DNA from: Nitrospira sp.
GTDB lineage: Bacteria; Nitrospirota; Nitrospiria; Nitrospirales; Nitrospiraceae
Assembly: GCA_024760545.1 (NCBI GenBank)
Contig: CP060501.1
Location: 620,001-684,000 of the forward strand
Direction of reading: 5' to 3'
DNA: 64,000 nt
Made by a program: the position numbers and the translations under genes. The notes beneath the pieces were generated by a model. The model searched no databases. It saw only the letters and a program-made list of their open reading frames with translations, and was not told the DNA's origin. How positions within the stretch are numbered: position 1 is the stretch's first letter; each line of letters begins with the position of its first letter. Positions 26,269 through 36,120 of this stretch are shown here, in pieces.

Positions 26269-28191
26269 ATGGGTAAAGTCATCGGTATCGATCTCGGGAC
26301 CACCAACTCTTGTGTGGCGATTATGAGCGGCGGAGACCCCGTCGTGATCGCCAACGCCGAAGGGAGCCGGACCACTCCTTCCGTCGTGGCCATCACCGAC
26401 AAGACTGAACGGCTGGTCGGCCAAATCGCAAAACGGCAAGCCATTACCAATCCGGAAAACACCATCTTCTCGGTGAAGCGCCTGATGGGACGTAAGTTTA
26501 AGAGCCGTGAAGTTCAAGAGGCCTTGAAACGGCTTCCTTATAAAGTGGTCGAGGCCGATAACGGCGATGCGCACGTGGAATTGCGCGGCAAACGCTATAG
26601 CCCACCGGAAATCTCAGCCATGATTCTGCAGAAAATGCGGCAGACGGCCGAAGATTATCTCGGTGAGAAAGTGACCGAAGCCGTTGTCACGGTTCCCGCC
26701 TATTTTGACGACAGCCAACGTCAAGCGACAAAAGATGCCGGCCAAATTGCCGGTCTGAACGTTCTCCGCATCATCAACGAACCGACGGCGGCCTCCCTCG
26801 CATACGGCCTAGACAAGAAGAAGGATGAACGGATCGCCGTGTACGATTTGGGCGGCGGGACCTTCGACATCTCCGTCCTCGAAATCGGCGAAGGTGTCTT
26901 CGAGGTGAAATCTACCAACGGAGATACGTATCTCGGTGGCGATGACTTCGATCAACGCGTGATGGATTGGCTGGTCGACGAGTTCAGGAAAGACCAAGGC
27001 ATCGATTTGCGGAAAGACCGGATGGCACTCCAACGCCTGAAAGAATCGGCGGAACGGGCTAAAATCGAATTGTCCTCGTCTCAAGAAACGGAAATCAACC
27101 TGCCGTTCATCACCGCCGATGCCAGCGGCCCTAAGCATATGGTCACAAAGCTGACTCGGGCAAAACTCGAACAGCTCGTAGATGACTTGGTCCAGCGCAC
27201 GATCGAACCCTGCCGCAAGGCCTTGTCTGACGCCGGTGTCACCGCCAAGGATATCCAAGAGATCGTGTTGGTCGGCGGCATGACCCGCATGCCCAAGGTG
27301 ATTCAGGTCGTCAAGGACTTCTTTGGGAAGGAACCGCATCGTGGAGTCAATCCTGACGAGGTCGTTGCCATTGGAGCCGGAATCCAAGGCGGAGTCCTCA
27401 AAGGAGAGGTCAAGGACGTTCTGCTCCTTGATGTCACTCCCTTATCATTGGGCATCGAGACCCTAGGCGGCGTGTTCACCAAACTGATCGAGCGCAATAC
27501 GACCGTTCCAACCAAGAAGAGCCAAGTGTTCTCGACCGCAGCCGATAATCAAACGGCTGTCACCATCCGGGTATTCCAAGGCGAACGGGAAATGGCCAAT
27601 GACAATAAGCTTCTTGGGCAGTTCGACTTGGTCGGCATTCCACCGGCGCCTCGCGGCATGCCGCAAATTGAAGTGACGTTCGATATCGATGCCAACGGCA
27701 TCGTGCACGTCTCAGCTAAGGATTTGGCCACTCAAAAGGAACAATCCATCAAGATCACGGCCTCCAGCGGTCTGAGCAAAGAAGAGGTTGAGAACCTCGT
27801 TCGGGATGCTCAGTCGCATACGGAAGACGATAAAAAGCGCCGCAAGCTCGCCGAAGCCAAGAACCAAGCGGATAATCTGGTCTATCAAACAGAAAAAAAC
27901 ATCACGGAATACGGCGACAAGGTTTCCGCTGAGGAAAAGACCAAGATCCAGGATGCCATTGCAGCCGTCAAGAAGGCGCTGGAGGGCACCGATGCCGAGG
28001 CAATCGAATCGGCAACTCAGTCGCTCATGACTGCCTCGCATAAATTGGCCGAAGAAATGTACAAGAAAGCCGCTGCATCTCCGGGTCCGCAACCGGGTGC
28101 GACGGCGGACGGCGGGAGTACCGAGGGGGCAAAGACCGACGAGAAAGTCGTGGATGCAGAATTTGAAGAAGTAGACAAAGACAAGAAATAG
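26269..28191 (+). CDS. dnaK: Chaperone DnaK (Hsp70)
   Basis: 640 residues, full length. ATPase domain begins [17 protein letters not shown]; further hallmarks are [29 protein letters not shown] and [11 protein letters not shown]. The substrate-binding domain ([16 protein letters not shown]) and helical lid follow, with a Gly/Ala-rich linker and the conserved acidic end [11 protein letters not shown]. The start is preceded by GAAGGAAGGAG. It folds nascent and stressed proteins with DnaJ and GrpE. Confidence 0.98.
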   Translation: MGKVIGIDLGTTNSCVAIMSGGDPVVIANAEGSRTTPSVVAITDKTERLVGQIAKRQAITNPENTIFSVKRLMGRKFKSREVQEALKRLPYKVVEADNGDAHVELRGKRYSPPEISAMILQKMRQTAEDYLGEKVTEAVVTVPAYFDDSQRQATKDAGQIAGLNVLRIINEPTAASLAYGLDKKKDERIAVYDLGGGTFDISVLEIGEGVFEVKSTNGDTYLGGDDFDQRVMDWLVDEFRKDQGIDLRKDRMALQRLKESAERAKIELSSSQETEINLPFITADASGPKHMVTKLTRAKLEQLVDDLVQRTIEPCRKALSDAGVTAKDIQEIVLVGGMTRMPKVIQVVKDFFGKEPHRGVNPDEVVAIGAGIQGGVLKGEVKDVLLLDVTPLSLGIETLGGVFTKLIERNTTVPTKKSQVFSTAADNQTAVTIRVFQGEREMANDNKLLGQFDLVGIPPAPRGMPQIEVTFDIDANGIVHVSAKDLATQKEQSIKITASSGLSKEEVENLVRDAQSHTEDDKKRRKLAEAKNQADNLVYQTEKNITEYGDKVSAEEKTKIQDAIAAVKKALEGTDAEAIESATQSLMTASHKLAEEMYKKAAASPGPQPGATADGGSTEGAKTDEKVVDAEFEEVDKDKK

Positions 28192-28214
28192 CCTAAAATA
28201 GCGCATCAGACAGC

Positions 28215-28243
28215 CCGAGTTCCCGGCACGTTCGGGAACTCGG
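28215..28243 (+). terminator. Hairpin between dnaK and dnaJ
   Basis: CCGAGTTCCCG (28215-28225) pairs perfectly with CGGGAACTCGG (28233-28243) around a 7-base loop. No T-run follows, so it may lower expression of dnaJ relative to dnaK by attenuation or RNA processing rather than end transcription. Confidence 0.6.
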
Positions 28244-28264
28244 CCATTCCAGACGCTCAGTACA

Positions 28265-29398
28265 ATGGCACCTGTGTCGAAACGCGATTACTACGAAACT
28301 CTCGGTGTTGATCGGAACGTCTCTGAAGACGATCTGAAGAAAGCGTATCGAAAACTCGCCCGCCAGCACCATCCGGATCTCCACACCGACGCTCACCATA
28401 AGAAGACCGCTGAAGAAAAATTCAAAGAAATCAACGAAGCCTATGAAACGCTGAGCGATCAGGAGAAGCGAAAACGCTACGACATGTTCGGTCATGCCGG
28501 CGCGCAACAGGGTCCGGCCGGCTTCGACGGATTCGATTTCGGGCGCGGAGGATTTGGAGACGTTTTTAACGATATTTTCGAAGACTTTTTCGGCCAAACT
28601 CGAGGAGGAGGGGGAACTCGAACTGAGCGTGGCAACGATCTCCAATACAACCTCGAGATTACGTTTGAGGAAGCCGTCTATGGGAAAGAGGCCAAACTCA
28701 AAATTCCGCGTTGGGAAATTTGCATCGACTGTAAGGGGACCGGGGCGAAGTCAGCGGCAGCCATCAAGACATGCGCCAGTTGCAAAGGCGCGGGGCAACT
28801 TCGGTTTCAGCAGGGGTTCTTCAGCGTCAGCCGGCCATGCGGCCAATGTGAAGGCACCGGTCACTTCGTGACGGAGCCTTGCGTGACATGCCAGGGCCGC
28901 CAACGGGTATACAAAGAGCGCACGATCTCCGTGCAAATTCCAGCCGGTATTGAAACCGGTATGCGACTTCGGCTCTCCAATGAAGGAGAGCATGGCCCCA
29001 ATGGCGGTCCACCCGGCGATCTCTATGTGGCCATAACCGTTAAGCCTCATCAGATCTTTCAACGAAAAGGCCTCGATATCGCCTGCGACGTCCCGATCAG
29101 TCTTGTGACGGCCGTCCTTGGTGGGAAAGTGGAAGTTCCGACCCTCAAGGGAGACACCGTCATCAAGGTGCCGGCCGGTACCCAGCACGACAAGGTCCTT
29201 CGGATTAAGGGGCTGGGTATTCCCAGCCTGAAGGGCGGCGGGACAGGCGACCAGATCTATACGATCAAGGTCCAGATTCCTTCTAAACTGACTCCCCGGC
29301 AGAAGGAGCTGCTGACAGAGTTCGCCAAAGAGAGCGGCATGTCCATGGAAGCCAACGGCGACGGCTTCTTCGACAAGATGAAGACGTTTTTCGAGTAG
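28265..29398 (+). CDS. dnaJ: Co-chaperone DnaJ (Hsp40)
   Basis: 377 residues. J domain KRDYYETLGVDRNVSEDDLK with the HPD tripeptide in RQHHPDLH, a short Gly/Phe region (FDFGRGGFGDVFNDIFEDFF), then the zinc-finger domain with four CxxC repeats (CIDCKGTG, CASCKGAG, CGQCEGTG, CVTCQGRQ; the last lacks the second Gly). Two C-terminal beta domains follow. It delivers substrates to DnaK and stimulates its ATPase. Confidence 0.97.
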   Translation: MAPVSKRDYYETLGVDRNVSEDDLKKAYRKLARQHHPDLHTDAHHKKTAEEKFKEINEAYETLSDQEKRKRYDMFGHAGAQQGPAGFDGFDFGRGGFGDVFNDIFEDFFGQTRGGGGTRTERGNDLQYNLEITFEEAVYGKEAKLKIPRWEICIDCKGTGAKSAAAIKTCASCKGAGQLRFQQGFFSVSRPCGQCEGTGHFVTEPCVTCQGRQRVYKERTISVQIPAGIETGMRLRLSNEGEHGPNGGPPGDLYVAITVKPHQIFQRKGLDIACDVPISLVTAVLGGKVEVPTLKGDTVIKVPAGTQHDKVLRIKGLGIPSLKGGGTGDQIYTIKVQIPSKLTPRQKELLTEFAKESGMSMEANGDGFFDKMKTFFE

Positions 29399-29427
29399 CC
29401 CGGCCTTCCTGATCTTCAGAGTCCCAC

Positions 29428-30168
29428 ATGTCTGTGTTTTTCGTTTCCCCCCAGTGCATCGCTCCACCGGCCATAACAGTCACGGATGACTTACTGACCC
29501 ATCTCAGGAACAGCCTGCGCGTCAGCATCGGCGAATCCCTGTGGTTCGGCAATGGGCTAGGCACCAGATATCGTGCGGAGATCACCGACGTTTCCAAAGG
29601 AGCTCTCACCGGGCGCATTCTCGATACGATTCAGGAACCGCCTCGGCGCGTCCCGCGCCTATTCCTCGGTCAATCGCTCCTCAAAGGCGAAAAGATGGAT
29701 TGGGTGATTCAGAAAGCCGCCGAGCTGGGCGTGGATACACTCATGCCGATTGAAAGCCGGCATAGCGTGGTGCAACTCAAAGCCGACCGTGTGGACCATC
29801 AGCTTGCCCGGTGGCAACGCATTGCCCTCGAAGCCGCGCAACAATCCGAACAATGGCGAGTCCCGTCCATCACTCCACCACATTCTCTCATATCACTTCT
29901 GAGAAGCCATGTGACCGATACCGTGACACTCATGCTTACCGAACGGCGAGATGGGAACAATTTGCAGACGATCGAACTCCCGCACGATGCGACTGGTTCC
30001 ATACTGGTTTTAATCGGCCCTGAAGGAGGCTGGAGCAAGGAAGAAATGCTCGCGGCCGAACAGGCGGAAATCCAACCGATTACCCTGGGTCAGCACATCC
30101 TGCGGGCAGAGACTGCCGCTATTGCAGCCATCAGCATTGTTCAGTCGCGCCTCGGCAAGTTGGGATAA
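29428..30168 (+). CDS. rsmE: 16S rRNA m3U1498 methyltransferase
   Basis: 246 residues. SPOUT-fold SAM methyltransferase acting on U1498 of 16S rRNA. Recognised by an N-terminal PUA-like part (LTHLRNSLRVSIGESLWF), LLKGEKMDWVIQKAAELGVD, EAAQQSEQWRVP, and the SAM-knot motifs VLIGPEGGWSKEE and LGQHILRAETAAIAAI. It follows dnaJ by 29 bases; dnaJ-prmA-rsmE is a common order, but prmA is absent here. Confidence 0.95.
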   Translation: MSVFFVSPQCIAPPAITVTDDLLTHLRNSLRVSIGESLWFGNGLGTRYRAEITDVSKGALTGRILDTIQEPPRRVPRLFLGQSLLKGEKMDWVIQKAAELGVDTLMPIESRHSVVQLKADRVDHQLARWQRIALEAAQQSEQWRVPSITPPHSLISLLRSHVTDTVTLMLTERRDGNNLQTIELPHDATGSILVLIGPEGGWSKEEMLAAEQAEIQPITLGQHILRAETAAIAAISIVQSRLGKLG

Positions 30169-30221
30169 GCGCACATCCCTTCTGATTTTTGTTGTTGGGC
30201 TCTTGAACAGCCCTATTGTCT

Positions 30222-30857
30222 TCAGGACGATCGCGTACTGGAAATGGCTCTGGGCGCCTGGAGGCGGGTGATACTGTCAGGCCAAAGGGTGGCTGGGTCC
30301 TTATCAAAGATGTTGAAGGTGTCCGATGGTAAGACGCCCCACGATCCCTGAAGCATTTCATAGTCGAGCTGCCCCGGTGCCCATCCGGCCAAACCGGCAA
30401 AAGCGCGAAAGGTTTCGGACGATTTAGGTTGAGCCATGATGCGTTCGAGAACTCTCGGCGTACCGACATAGACTCCATCAACGATCAATCGCGTATCAGG
30501 ATACGGGCTCTTCAATCGAAACAACAAGACAAGCTGCGTTCGCTCGACCGGACCGCCGGCAAACAATCGGTAGCGCGTTCCCTTGAGCACGGTGAGGTCC
30601 GGCAAAACTTCGGATACCAGTACGTTCGTGGAACGATTCAAAATGAGACCGACTGTGCCTCTTCCTCCGTGTTCGATAATAAGCAGGACGGTTTGATGGA
30701 AGTTGGGATCACTCAGCGACGGACTGGCAACCAGGAGGACGCCCTTTTTGATCGACGAAGGCGAAAATTCCCCCTCAGCCACAGCCGGCAGCGTAGGCAG
30801 GAGAGACAAAAGCCCCATAAATAACAAGCATCTCAAAATTCTTTTCCCGTCAAACAT
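30222..30857 (-). CDS. YqgE/AlgH-family protein with signal peptide
   Basis: 211 residues from the ATG at 30857. The core SIKKGVLLVASPSLSDPNFH, VLLIIEHGGRGTVGLILNR, FAGGPVERTQLVLL and the C-terminal GLAGWAPGQLDYEMLQGSW identify the YqgE/AlgH (DUF179) family, whose role is unclear. Unlike ordinary cytoplasmic members, it begins with a basic stretch and hydrophobic segment ending TLPAVAEG, a convincing signal peptide. An ATG at 30902 is an alternative start and would only lengthen the N-terminus. It faces rsmE convergently. Confidence 0.85.
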   Translation of the reverse strand: MFDGKRILRCLLFMGLLSLLPTLPAVAEGEFSPSSIKKGVLLVASPSLSDPNFHQTVLLIIEHGGRGTVGLILNRSTNVLVSEVLPDLTVLKGTRYRLFAGGPVERTQLVLLFRLKSPYPDTRLIVDGVYVGTPRVLERIMAQPKSSETFRAFAGLAGWAPGQLDYEMLQGSWGVLPSDTFNIFDKDPATLWPDSITRLQAPRAISSTRSS

Positions 30858-31024
30858 ATACGGAACGTTCCGATGGGAAAACGAATGGCATTTGCGCAAC
30901 ATGACTGCGCACCAGGCTACGACTCTCGATGACTGGTGTCAAATCAGAAAGGGCGTTGTCGAAGAGGTATCGGATTGGCTGGGAACATGGTCCGGAATTC
31001 CTATGCTCCCAGCCTTAAAGTATA

Positions 31025-31725
31025 TTAGTAGAAGTGAAACGACAGTCCCGCAACGCTATGGACTGAATTCAGAGTTAGATCAATTGGGGGGCCACCTTGA
31101 ACTTCTATCGAGTTAGAGGCGTGTATAAACTTTCCTTCTGCAAACGCAGCAAAGTGCTTCGTTAAAAACACTTTCATTCCTCCAACCCCCTGAAATGCCG
31201 GCGCCGTGCCCCGACCTTCGTTCGTTATTCCAGGTACTTGAAAAGTGAGTCGAAGCCCTCCTCCACCCACCCCGATGAACGGGAACCATCGTCCGTTTGG
31301 AAGTTCCGAGGTAACTCCCATCGGGTAACGGGCCAGAACATTGACACCAAAGTAAATTGCCTGGAAATCAAGTGTTGTTACCAACTGGGCAAGTCCAAGG
31401 TTCGACGACACTACTTGTCCGCTGGAGGCATAGGGGCTGAAGTACGTCACGTCGATTTCAGCTCCGACATCTATCCCCAAGGTTTTTCGAGGAGCCGTGC
31501 TCCACATCCCAAGCTTCGCACCAAGGGAAGGAGAATTGTCAAGTTCCACATCTCTTAGCGTGAGTCCTGATAATGAGAGGTCTGTCTTGAAGGGAAACGC
31601 ATAGCCACCGAAACCTGAGAATAGCCATCAACCGGCCTGACCCGAACCTCTTCCTCCGCTCGGACTAACCCCGAATGACCAAACATGCACACCAGAAGAA
31701 GAGTTGAGCAAACGAGCACCCTCAT
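31025..31725 (-). pseudogene. Outer-membrane beta-barrel protein with frameshift
   Basis: The start ATG at 31725, after AGGAGG, opens a signal peptide (MRVLVCSTLLLVCMFGHSG, cleaved near VRAEE) that continues as VRPVDGYSQ. The frame is then lost. In the next frame, open to 31025, the sequence goes on as GFGGYAFPFKTDLSLSGLTL and an outer-membrane barrel of about 190 residues (FPFIGVGGGGLRLTF, FAAFAEGKFIHA, terminal LSFHFY with the aromatic end typical of BAM substrates). One base seems missing near 31618-31630. Either a true pseudogene or a sequence error. No specific function is known for this barrel type. Confidence 0.75.
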
Positions 31726-31927
31726 ATAATCCTCCTAAGTAAATTAAATAGCATACCTAGGCAGTATAAGTGGTGCCGAGAATAGCGCAAGGATGAGATG
31801 AAATCCCGATCTCGATCAAGAGCTCTCGCCACCTAGCGTGTGACATGTGCTACAGTAGACTTTGATACTTTGCTGATTGACTGTCGGGAAGGCATCCAGC
31901 CAGACTGATCGCAACAAAGGAGATGTC

Positions 31928-32515
31928 ATGACCACCGGCTTACGTTATCTCATCACGTTAGCCATCTTCAGCACACTACCGGGATGTATCGATCCGCCTA
32001 AATCACCCTACGTGGATGTGCACGAATCTGTGACACGTATCGATGGGTTTCAGTCTGTGGGGGAGCAAGGAAGTGCCCAGGACCAATACCACCTCGGTTT
32101 GCAATACGAGAACGCCTTGCCTCGGGACCACCGAGAAGCCGTTCGGTGGTATCGCATGGCGGCGATGCAGCGGCATCCGGACGCCTTCTACAGACTCTGC
32201 GTGCTGTCGGACAAGGGCCTTGGGATGCCGCAGGACTATCAGGAAGCCTTCCGGTGGTGCCGCCTGGCTGCAGATCATGGACATGGAGCTGCGATGTTTC
32301 TTATCGCAACCCATTATGAAAAAGCTCGAGGTGTCCCCAAAGATGTCGTACAAGCCTACCAGTGGTATAACCTGGCGGCAGCCAATGGGCATGAGGAGGG
32401 TGCGAAGTGGCGAGACCGACTGGCCCGCGATATGACGCCGACTCAAGTCGCCCAGGGACAATTCCTGGCTCGGAATTGGAAACCGAAAGCGCAGGATGCG
32501 CCTGAAGAACGATAA
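31928..32515 (+). CDS. SEL1-repeat lipoprotein 1
   Basis: 195 residues from the ATG at 31928, after AAAGGAG. Signal peptide with lipobox LPGC, then three or four SEL1-type repeats of about 36 residues (AQDQYHLGLQYEN, DAFYRLCVLSDKG, AAMFLIATHYEKA, with AVRWYRMAA- and AYQWYNLAA-type second halves). SEL1 repeats build alpha-solenoids that bind proteins. Paired with the next gene, which is similar in build, so likely a duplicated pair of envelope adaptor proteins. Confidence 0.85.
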   Translation: MTTGLRYLITLAIFSTLPGCIDPPKSPYVDVHESVTRIDGFQSVGEQGSAQDQYHLGLQYENALPRDHREAVRWYRMAAMQRHPDAFYRLCVLSDKGLGMPQDYQEAFRWCRLAADHGHGAAMFLIATHYEKARGVPKDVVQAYQWYNLAAANGHEEGAKWRDRLARDMTPTQVAQGQFLARNWKPKAQDAPEER

Positions 32516-32766
32516 CCCAAGGATCTCTCCAGTCCAAACACCGCGCCGAAGCGTCTGTCGGAATCCACAATGTGAGGTCTCTCACGTCATTCAACTCCTC
32601 CTAGCAGCCAAGGAGCCTGTCCCACGCATCGTGATACCCATAACTTCCCTCCAACACACTTCCTACCCGAAATTCTTTCTTGAACTCACGGCCTTTGGCT
32701 GAGTAGGATGGTTTTTTGTGGCCCGCTAGCCGACCAGCAGGTATTAATCTGGTAACAATCGTCAGA

Positions 32767-33357
32767 ATGTTTCACCGGCCGCTGCCCTACCAGTTTGTTG
32801 CTCTTGTAGGACTCCTCTTGGTGTCATCTCTCGTCTCAAGCTGCACTGCGCCACCCCCTACTCCACCTCAACCGCTCATTGGCGGATCGGCGGTGAGCGA
32901 AATACTCAAACGCGCGCAGAGCGGAAATCCTGATGCCCAAAATCAATTAGGCCTGCTCTATAGCGAAGGACGCGGTCTTCCGCAAAACCATTTCGAAGCC
33001 AAGGATTGGTTTAAGAAAGCCGCGGACCAAGGGCATGCCGACGCGCAAGTCAACCTCGGAACACTCTACTCTCTTGGGCAAGGCGCCCCCTTCAGTGATC
33101 CCATGGCGCTGTATTGGTTTCAGAAAGCCGCCGAACAACGAAATGCGTTGGCATTTGCAAAGCTGGGGATGATGTATGAGCGAGGACGCGGCGTCCCTCA
33201 GAATTTCATCGACGCACACATGTGGTACAACCTCTCGGCCGCATACGGTGAGAAACGAGCGGCCGAAGCGCGCAATGCACTGGCTACGCAGATGACCGCC
33301 GAACAGATCGCTGAAGCGGAAACACGAGCGAAGAAATGGACACCGAAGCGCCGGTGA
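32767..33357 (+). CDS. SEL1-repeat lipoprotein 2
   Basis: 196 residues from the ATG at 32767. Signal peptide ending LVSSC (lipobox) followed by a Pro-rich linker (TAPPPTPPQP). Three SEL1 repeats follow: AQNQLGLLYSEGRGLPQN, AQVNLGTLYSLGQG and AFAKLGMMYERGRGVPQN. The C-terminus MTAEQIAEAETRAKKW parallels MTPTQVAQGQFLARNW in the upstream gene. About 250 bases separate the two genes. Confidence 0.85.
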   Translation: MFHRPLPYQFVALVGLLLVSSLVSSCTAPPPTPPQPLIGGSAVSEILKRAQSGNPDAQNQLGLLYSEGRGLPQNHFEAKDWFKKAADQGHADAQVNLGTLYSLGQGAPFSDPMALYWFQKAAEQRNALAFAKLGMMYERGRGVPQNFIDAHMWYNLSAAYGEKRAAEARNALATQMTAEQIAEAETRAKKWTPKRR

Positions 33358-33456
33358 GGAGAGACTGCTCGACCAGAGAACTCCTGAATTCAGGCCAACC
33401 TCGTGTTGTTCGCTTTACGATGAGCGCACGCTAGTAGCCGATCGCTCATGGTCGCG

Positions 33457-33996
33457 CTAGTGCGATCGGTTGATCGGAGTGCTTGTTTCTCCAGGCTGTA
33501 ACTGCCTGTGCTCCGCAGGGTGCAGATCAATAACACTCCCCACTTCGTTGATTTCCGCCGTTACCGTCGCTCCATCGCGAATAGAGGCCGACAATTCTCG
33601 CTTTTCAAGCGGGAACGATTGTTCTCCTTCCGGCGTCTTCAACGTAATGGTTCCTTGTCGAAGTCCCACGGCTACCACATCCCCGGTGATAAACCGATGC
33701 TTCGATTCCGTTCCCTTCGGATGAACCTCAAGCACCGCATTGTTTTCATCAAGGACGACGGTCACTTCCTCACCAACTTTGGGCAGCTCATGGCCATGTC
33801 GAAGTGCACGGTTCTTATTCAAGGGGTACACCGTGCCGTCAGGTACTTTCACGGCAGGCGAGCCGGCTTTATCAACGATGACGCCTTGGAGACTTCGGTG
33901 TAATGTCGAAGAGGTTTGTTCCGACCATCCTTCATTAGGCACCACCCCTATCACGATGAGGAACGCTGCCAGAGCGCACAAAGCATACTTCAGCAT
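33457..33996 (-). CDS. Exported protein of unknown function
   Basis: 179 residues from the ATG at 33996, after GGGAGG; the longer frame upstream to 34128 is not supported. Signal peptide KYALCALAAFLIVIGVV, cleaved near EGWSE. The mature protein is made of short beta-strand units that alternate 'VGEEVTVVLDENNAVLEVHP' and 'GTITLKTPEGEQSFPL' patterns, like the small barrel domains of exported OB/SH3-type proteins. Function is unknown. Confidence 0.7.
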   Translation of the reverse strand: MLKYALCALAAFLIVIGVVPNEGWSEQTSSTLHRSLQGVIVDKAGSPAVKVPDGTVYPLNKNRALRHGHELPKVGEEVTVVLDENNAVLEVHPKGTESKHRFITGDVVAVGLRQGTITLKTPEGEQSFPLEKRELSASIRDGATVTAEINEVGSVIDLHPAEHRQLQPGETSTPINRSH

Positions 33997-34270
33997 TTCA
34001 ATCCTCCCAGGTGACGATAGTTCATGGATAGAAGAATGAACCGGCTGAGCCTGAGAAGCGACTCGGAAGTCCCCCAGTGAACTTTGTTCGCTCGAGGATT
34101 CGTCTTCCCAAGCCCTGGTAATCGACAAGGAAAGACATCAGCTGAACCCTGGTTTAGGGGGGTTAACGTCATCGCGAAATATAACGATCATCATGCCATC
34201 TCGTTCTTGACGGACGAAACCGTGAACCGATGAGGTAAGCCGAGACGCTGAGGAAACGCGAGGTGAGAAG

Positions 34271-34666
34271 CTAGAAGATGCCGGCCTGTTTCTGCAGCCA
34301 GCGAACGTATTTCACGATATGATCCACGTCGTCGGGCACGACGGTGGTGATCTTTGGCATGTCTCCGAATTGCCAATGGTGAGACTTCACGCCATTGGCT
34401 GCTGCTCGCTGAAAGGCCGCATCACCGTGATGATTGGGCTCATACACTTTGTGGACCAGCGGTGGGCCTTGGGTAGTACCGACTCCCCCGACCCCGTGGC
34501 AGATCGAACAGTTGGCGTTGAATTTCTGCTCTCCGTTACGCAATTCGGCGGGAGCGGAAGCGACAGTTCCCGTGACCTTCGGTTCCCCCCCATTCTGGCT
34601 GCATGCCGGTGTTGTACCGAGCATCAGCAGAACCGTGCTCACCCATATCATCCGTGACGATTTCAT
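34271..34666 (-). CDS. Exported mono-haem c-type cytochrome
   Basis: 131 residues. N-terminal signal segment (MIWVSTVLLMLGTTPAC); Cys22 could be lipidated but the lipobox is poor. The haem site is Cys53-Ser-Ile-Cys56-His57, followed by GVGGVGTTQGPPL, and DMPK near residue 102 offers the axial Met. Class I cytochrome of the periplasm, an electron carrier. It ends 30 bases from the queC start region but is not functionally linked to it in any obvious way. Confidence 0.9.
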   Translation of the reverse strand: MKSSRMIWVSTVLLMLGTTPACSQNGGEPKVTGTVASAPAELRNGEQKFNANCSICHGVGGVGTTQGPPLVHKVYEPNHHGDAAFQRAAANGVKSHHWQFGDMPKITTVVPDDVDHIVKYVRWLQKQAGIF

Positions 34667-34699
34667 ACGACCGGATCAGTTATTCGAGCCATCGCTTCG

Positions 34700-35398
34700 T
34701 CAACATACCGCATAGGGAACCGGATCTACAACTCCTGCTTCCGCAAATCCCCGCCTGCGCACGAGGCAGCTATCGCATCGCCCACACGCAAGCGAACCGA
34801 CAGGGTCATAGCAGCTATGCGTCAGATGAAAGGGAACGTTTAAAGTCATGCCGAGTTGAATAATCTCGGTCTTGCTCATTCTAAGCAGCGGAGCACGGAT
34901 TTCAATATGCTTGCCCGTCATACCTGCCTTTGTTCCAGCCTGAATGGCCGCTTCCACAGCCTTGATGAACTCCGGACGGCAATCGGGATATCCGGCATAG
35001 TCGATCACATTGGCGCCAAAATAGATGACCGAGGCTCCCAGCACTTCCGCATGGGCGGCCGCCAGCGAGAGAAAGATCAAGTTTCGTCCTGGCACGTAGG
35101 TAATGGGAACGTCCTTGCTCCGTTCAGATTCACTCTCGTATTTCGGAACCGGAAGATCGTCGGTGAGGGCTGATCCTCCGATTGTCCGCAAATCGACGTC
35201 CACCACCACATGCTGTTGAGCCTGCAGGGCTGTTGCCACCTGTCTCGCCCGCTCAATCTCCACACTATGCCGCTGCCGGTAGGCGATGGTCAACAGATAA
35301 AGCGTGTAGCCATCTTGCCGTGCAACGGCCGCTGCGACAGTGGAGTCCAGTCCGCCGCTGGCGAGAACGACCGCTCGTCCGGTGCTAGACCCGTGCAT
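34700..35398 (-). CDS. queC: 7-cyano-7-deazaguanine synthase
   Basis: 232 residues from the ATG at 35398, which puts the ATP-binding loop VVLASGGLDSTVAAAVA near residue 10. Converts 7-carboxy-7-deazaguanine to preQ0 with ATP and ammonia in the queuosine pathway. Hallmarks are YVPGRNLIFLSLAAAHAE, DYAGYPDCRPEFI and the zinc site Cys in HSCYDP plus CGRCDSC. No other que gene and no preQ1 riboswitch is seen in the window. It follows the DksA/TraR gene by 50 bases. Confidence 0.95.
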   Translation of the reverse strand: MHGSSTGRAVVLASGGLDSTVAAAVARQDGYTLYLLTIAYRQRHSVEIERARQVATALQAQQHVVVDVDLRTIGGSALTDDLPVPKYESESERSKDVPITYVPGRNLIFLSLAAAHAEVLGASVIYFGANVIDYAGYPDCRPEFIKAVEAAIQAGTKAGMTGKHIEIRAPLLRMSKTEIIQLGMTLNVPFHLTHSCYDPVGSLACGRCDSCLVRRRGFAEAGVVDPVPYAVC

Positions 35399-35448
35399 GC
35401 GAGGGAGAGAAGGCAATGCAGGATACCGTGAGGAGAACGTCTTCGGAG

Positions 35449-36012
35449 CTAGTCGCGATCTTCTTCGCGTTCGATTTTCTCCAGCAGTTCCGCGCGCGAT
35501 TGGCACTCCACGCACAGCTTGGCGAAAGGAACCGCTTGGAGTCGCTTCTCACTGACCTCGACACCGCATTCTGCACAAATGCCATATGTTCCTTCGTGCA
35601 GACGCGTGAGCGCTTCGTCGATCGATTGTCGCCGGCGGTTGCGCATCTCCATTAAGGAGATACCCAGTTCGCGCTCAAGATCCATCAAAGCCTGGTCCCC
35701 GACGTCACGCGCTGATTCCAAACGCCGCTGCTGGTCCTCGGTCAGAGATTGCCCCAGGCTTTCTTCAATCTCCTTAATGATCTCTTGTCGTTTACCAAGA
35801 AGCATTTTATGGAGCACTTCCTGTCGCTGCTCCCTCGCTTCTCGCTCTTTGGCGGTTTCCTTGGGCCGTATGGGCGTCTCTATCTCGACCTCGGTGGCCG
35901 TCTTAGCCGCTGAACTCGTACTGGAACCGACCGGTTGCGGCTTCTTGAGGCTGGGTGCTACCGGCTTCGTCTTCACCACATCCTTTTTTTTCGTCTGTGT
36001 TTTCGTCGCCAT
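35449..36012 (-). CDS. DksA/TraR-type zinc-finger protein
   Basis: 187 residues. A Lys/Pro-rich, low-complexity N-terminus of about 60 residues is followed by a coiled coil and a C4 zinc finger (ICAECGVEV, then KLCVECQSRAE). The order is that of DksA, which binds RNA polymerase with ppGpp, and of the related TraR and general stress proteins. The DksA tip acids DxxDxA are not clearly kept (DVGDQALMD lies in the helix), so activity as a transcription factor is plausible but not certain. Confidence 0.85.
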   Translation of the reverse strand: MATKTQTKKKDVVKTKPVAPSLKKPQPVGSSTSSAAKTATEVEIETPIRPKETAKEREAREQRQEVLHKMLLGKRQEIIKEIEESLGQSLTEDQQRRLESARDVGDQALMDLERELGISLMEMRNRRRQSIDEALTRLHEGTYGICAECGVEVSEKRLQAVPFAKLCVECQSRAELLEKIEREEDRD

Positions 36013-36120
36013 AGAAGGTCCACTCCGAAAATAGATGGTTGGAGGGTCGAAAAGGTCCGGCTTCTATACCACGCCCGGTACCCTTGGAACAAGTGGCGAT
36101 GAAGAGACCAATGAAACTGC

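Noticed and set aside
28751-29467. 238-codon minus-strand frame over dnaJ
   Set aside because: Antisense shadow of a well-identified chaperone gene.
34700-35398. Possible preQ1 riboswitch near queC
   Set aside because: No stem and tail pattern of a preQ1 aptamer found between the upstream stop and the start codon.
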